This document shows positions 13,052-13,963 of a stretch of DNA of 13,963 nt, in pieces. A program made the position numbers and the translations under genes. Location: the NCBI GenBank assembly GCA_027451645.1, contig DAIDIX010000017.1:1-13963 (forward strand), read 5' to 3'. The notes below the pieces were generated by a model. It saw only the letters and a list, made by a program, of their open reading frames with translations, made no database searches and had not been told where the DNA came from. This stretch comes from Candidatus Dormiibacterota bacterium (GTDB taxonomy: Bacteria; Chloroflexota; Dormibacteria; Aeolococcales; Aeolococcaceae). Each line of letters starts with the position of its first letter. The stretch's first letter is position 1.

Positions 13052-13956
13052 GGAAGCTCGTTTCTTCGCTGGGGTTCGCACTGCGCAATGCTGCCCAGAA
13101 CTTTCGGCGCAACCTTGCCATATCGCTTGCAGGAGTCGTGACAACCGGTCTCATTCTCATCATGGTGGGTGGCGTGCTGCTCATGACCCACTCGGTTGAC
13201 AGTGTGCTCAATGCTGAGCAGTCCCATGTGAGCAAAATCAAGATCTACCTCAAGGACTCCGACTCCCTTGCCTCGATCATCGACTTCCAGTCGACACTGA
13301 AACGTTCCCACGAAGTGCTTTCCGTATCGTTTGAGAATAAGAATCAGGCTGCAGCGGAGTTTGCCTCACAGTCATCCGCATACCAGAGCGATCTCGCTGC
13401 CCTTGGCGATGGCAACAATCCTCTTCCTGCATCGCTCAATCTCCAGGTTCGCCAGCTCACAGACCTCCAGGCAATTGCGTCAATGGCGAAATCGAATCCT
13501 CTTGTCGATCCTGCAACAGCAACGGACTACAATCCCACAGTCATCAACAGGCTTCGGCAGCTCATAGTCGTGATCCGCATTGTCGGTCTTGTGCTGAGTG
13601 TCGTTCTCGGATTCATCAGTCTTGTGCTCATCATGAACACCATCCGGACTGCCGTATATGTCCGGAGAGTGGAGATCGAGATCATGAAGCTTGTCGGTGC
13701 AACAGACTGGTTTGTCCGCTGGCCATTCATCGTTGAGGGCATGATAGGCGGTCTTCTTGCAGCACTCGTTGCAAACAGTGTGCTCACTGGCGGGTATCAC
13801 CTCATTATCGGAGCAGTGCGGGGAAGCCTTCTCGTGTATGCTCTCAACTTCGATCAGGGATATCTGACATATACATGGCTCCTTGTCGGCATTGTTGGCA
13901 TGGGCATTGGTGCACTGGGAAGCTACCTCGGTGTGCGCCGGTTCCTCTCTGTCTAG
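13048..13956 (+). CDS. ftsX: Cell division protein FtsX
   Basis: FtsX is the membrane partner of FtsE; its outer loop passes the signal to cell wall hydrolases or their partners, such as RipC in mycobacteria. The protein has 302 residues from GTG 13048, which overlaps the ftsE stop by four bases. Four membrane segments fit the family: about 23-46, 170-197, 223-250 and 272-296. The extracytoplasmic loop of about 50-168 begins HSVDSVLNAEQSHVSKIKIYLKD and has no cysteine. The cytoplasmic segment IRTAVYVRRVEIEIMKLVGATDWFVRWPFIVEG (about 193-225) is the usual FtsX/MacB-like coupling region. The gene is complete, its stop being TAG seven bases before the window end. Confidence 0.94.
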   Translation: MRKLVSSLGFALRNAAQNFRRNLAISLAGVVTTGLILIMVGGVLLMTHSVDSVLNAEQSHVSKIKIYLKDSDSLASIIDFQSTLKRSHEVLSVSFENKNQAAAEFASQSSAYQSDLAALGDGNNPLPASLNLQVRQLTDLQAIASMAKSNPLVDPATATDYNPTVINRLRQLIVVIRIVGLVLSVVLGFISLVLIMNTIRTAVYVRRVEIEIMKLVGATDWFVRWPFIVEGMIGGLLAALVANSVLTGGYHLIIGAVRGSLLVYALNFDQGYLTYTWLLVGIVGMGIGALGSYLGVRRFLSV

Positions 13957-13963
13957 AGTGATG

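Overview
The window reads as a chromosomal segment from an actinobacterium-like organism. No lineage can be fixed from the sequence alone. The basis is the conserved order ffh-rpsP-khpA-rimM-trmD-rplS, an ftsE-ftsX pair, and an L,D-transpeptidase lipoprotein built like the actinobacterial Ldt enzymes (Ig-like domains ahead of a YkuD domain). Base composition looks moderate by eye, unlike the very GC-rich actinobacteria. Alanine codons favour GCA, and the tetramer TGCA is strikingly frequent.

Layout. (1) 1-949, minus strand: two tandem, related, two-pass or one-pass cysteine-containing envelope proteins of unknown function; the second runs off the window edge. A good sigma70-like promoter lies upstream of the first. 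(2) 1114-4980, plus strand: a tight translation and RNA operon of ffh, rpsP, khpA, rimM, trmD and rplS, with overlapping or nearly abutting genes. Several products carry unusual acidic C-terminal tails, and TrmD has substitutions at two residues usually conserved in the active site. (3) 5048-6585, plus strand: a 17-codon leader ORF with a good Shine-Dalgarno sequence overlaps by ATGA the start of a large polysaccharide-type flippase that has no good ribosome site of its own. (4) 6645-9814, minus strand: an envelope/secretome block of two exported proteins of unknown function, an isoprenylcysteine methyltransferase-like membrane protein and an L,D-transpeptidase lipoprotein. (5) 9958-10784, plus strand: a fluoride-response cassette made of a fluoride (crcB-motif) riboswitch, the Fluc/CrcB fluoride channel and a DUF190 protein. 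The riboswitch has a visible pseudoknot and a mutually exclusive helix that would cover the crcB ribosome site. (6) 10801-11967, minus strand: a thiolase. (7) A 328-bp intergenic region with a perfect 20-bp palindrome. (8) 12296-13956, plus strand: ftsE-ftsX, coupled by a GTGA overlap.

The parts fit ordinary cell biology: SRP targeting and ribosome/tRNA maturation, then envelope building (flippase, L,D-transpeptidase, FtsEX control of peptidoglycan hydrolysis), with a self-contained fluoride resistance switch. I see no mobile elements, CRISPR arrays, rRNA or convincing tRNA genes. The best-supported regulatory observation is the fluoride riboswitch and its translational expression platform. 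The least explained genes are the tandem four-cysteine membrane proteins and the two exported proteins.
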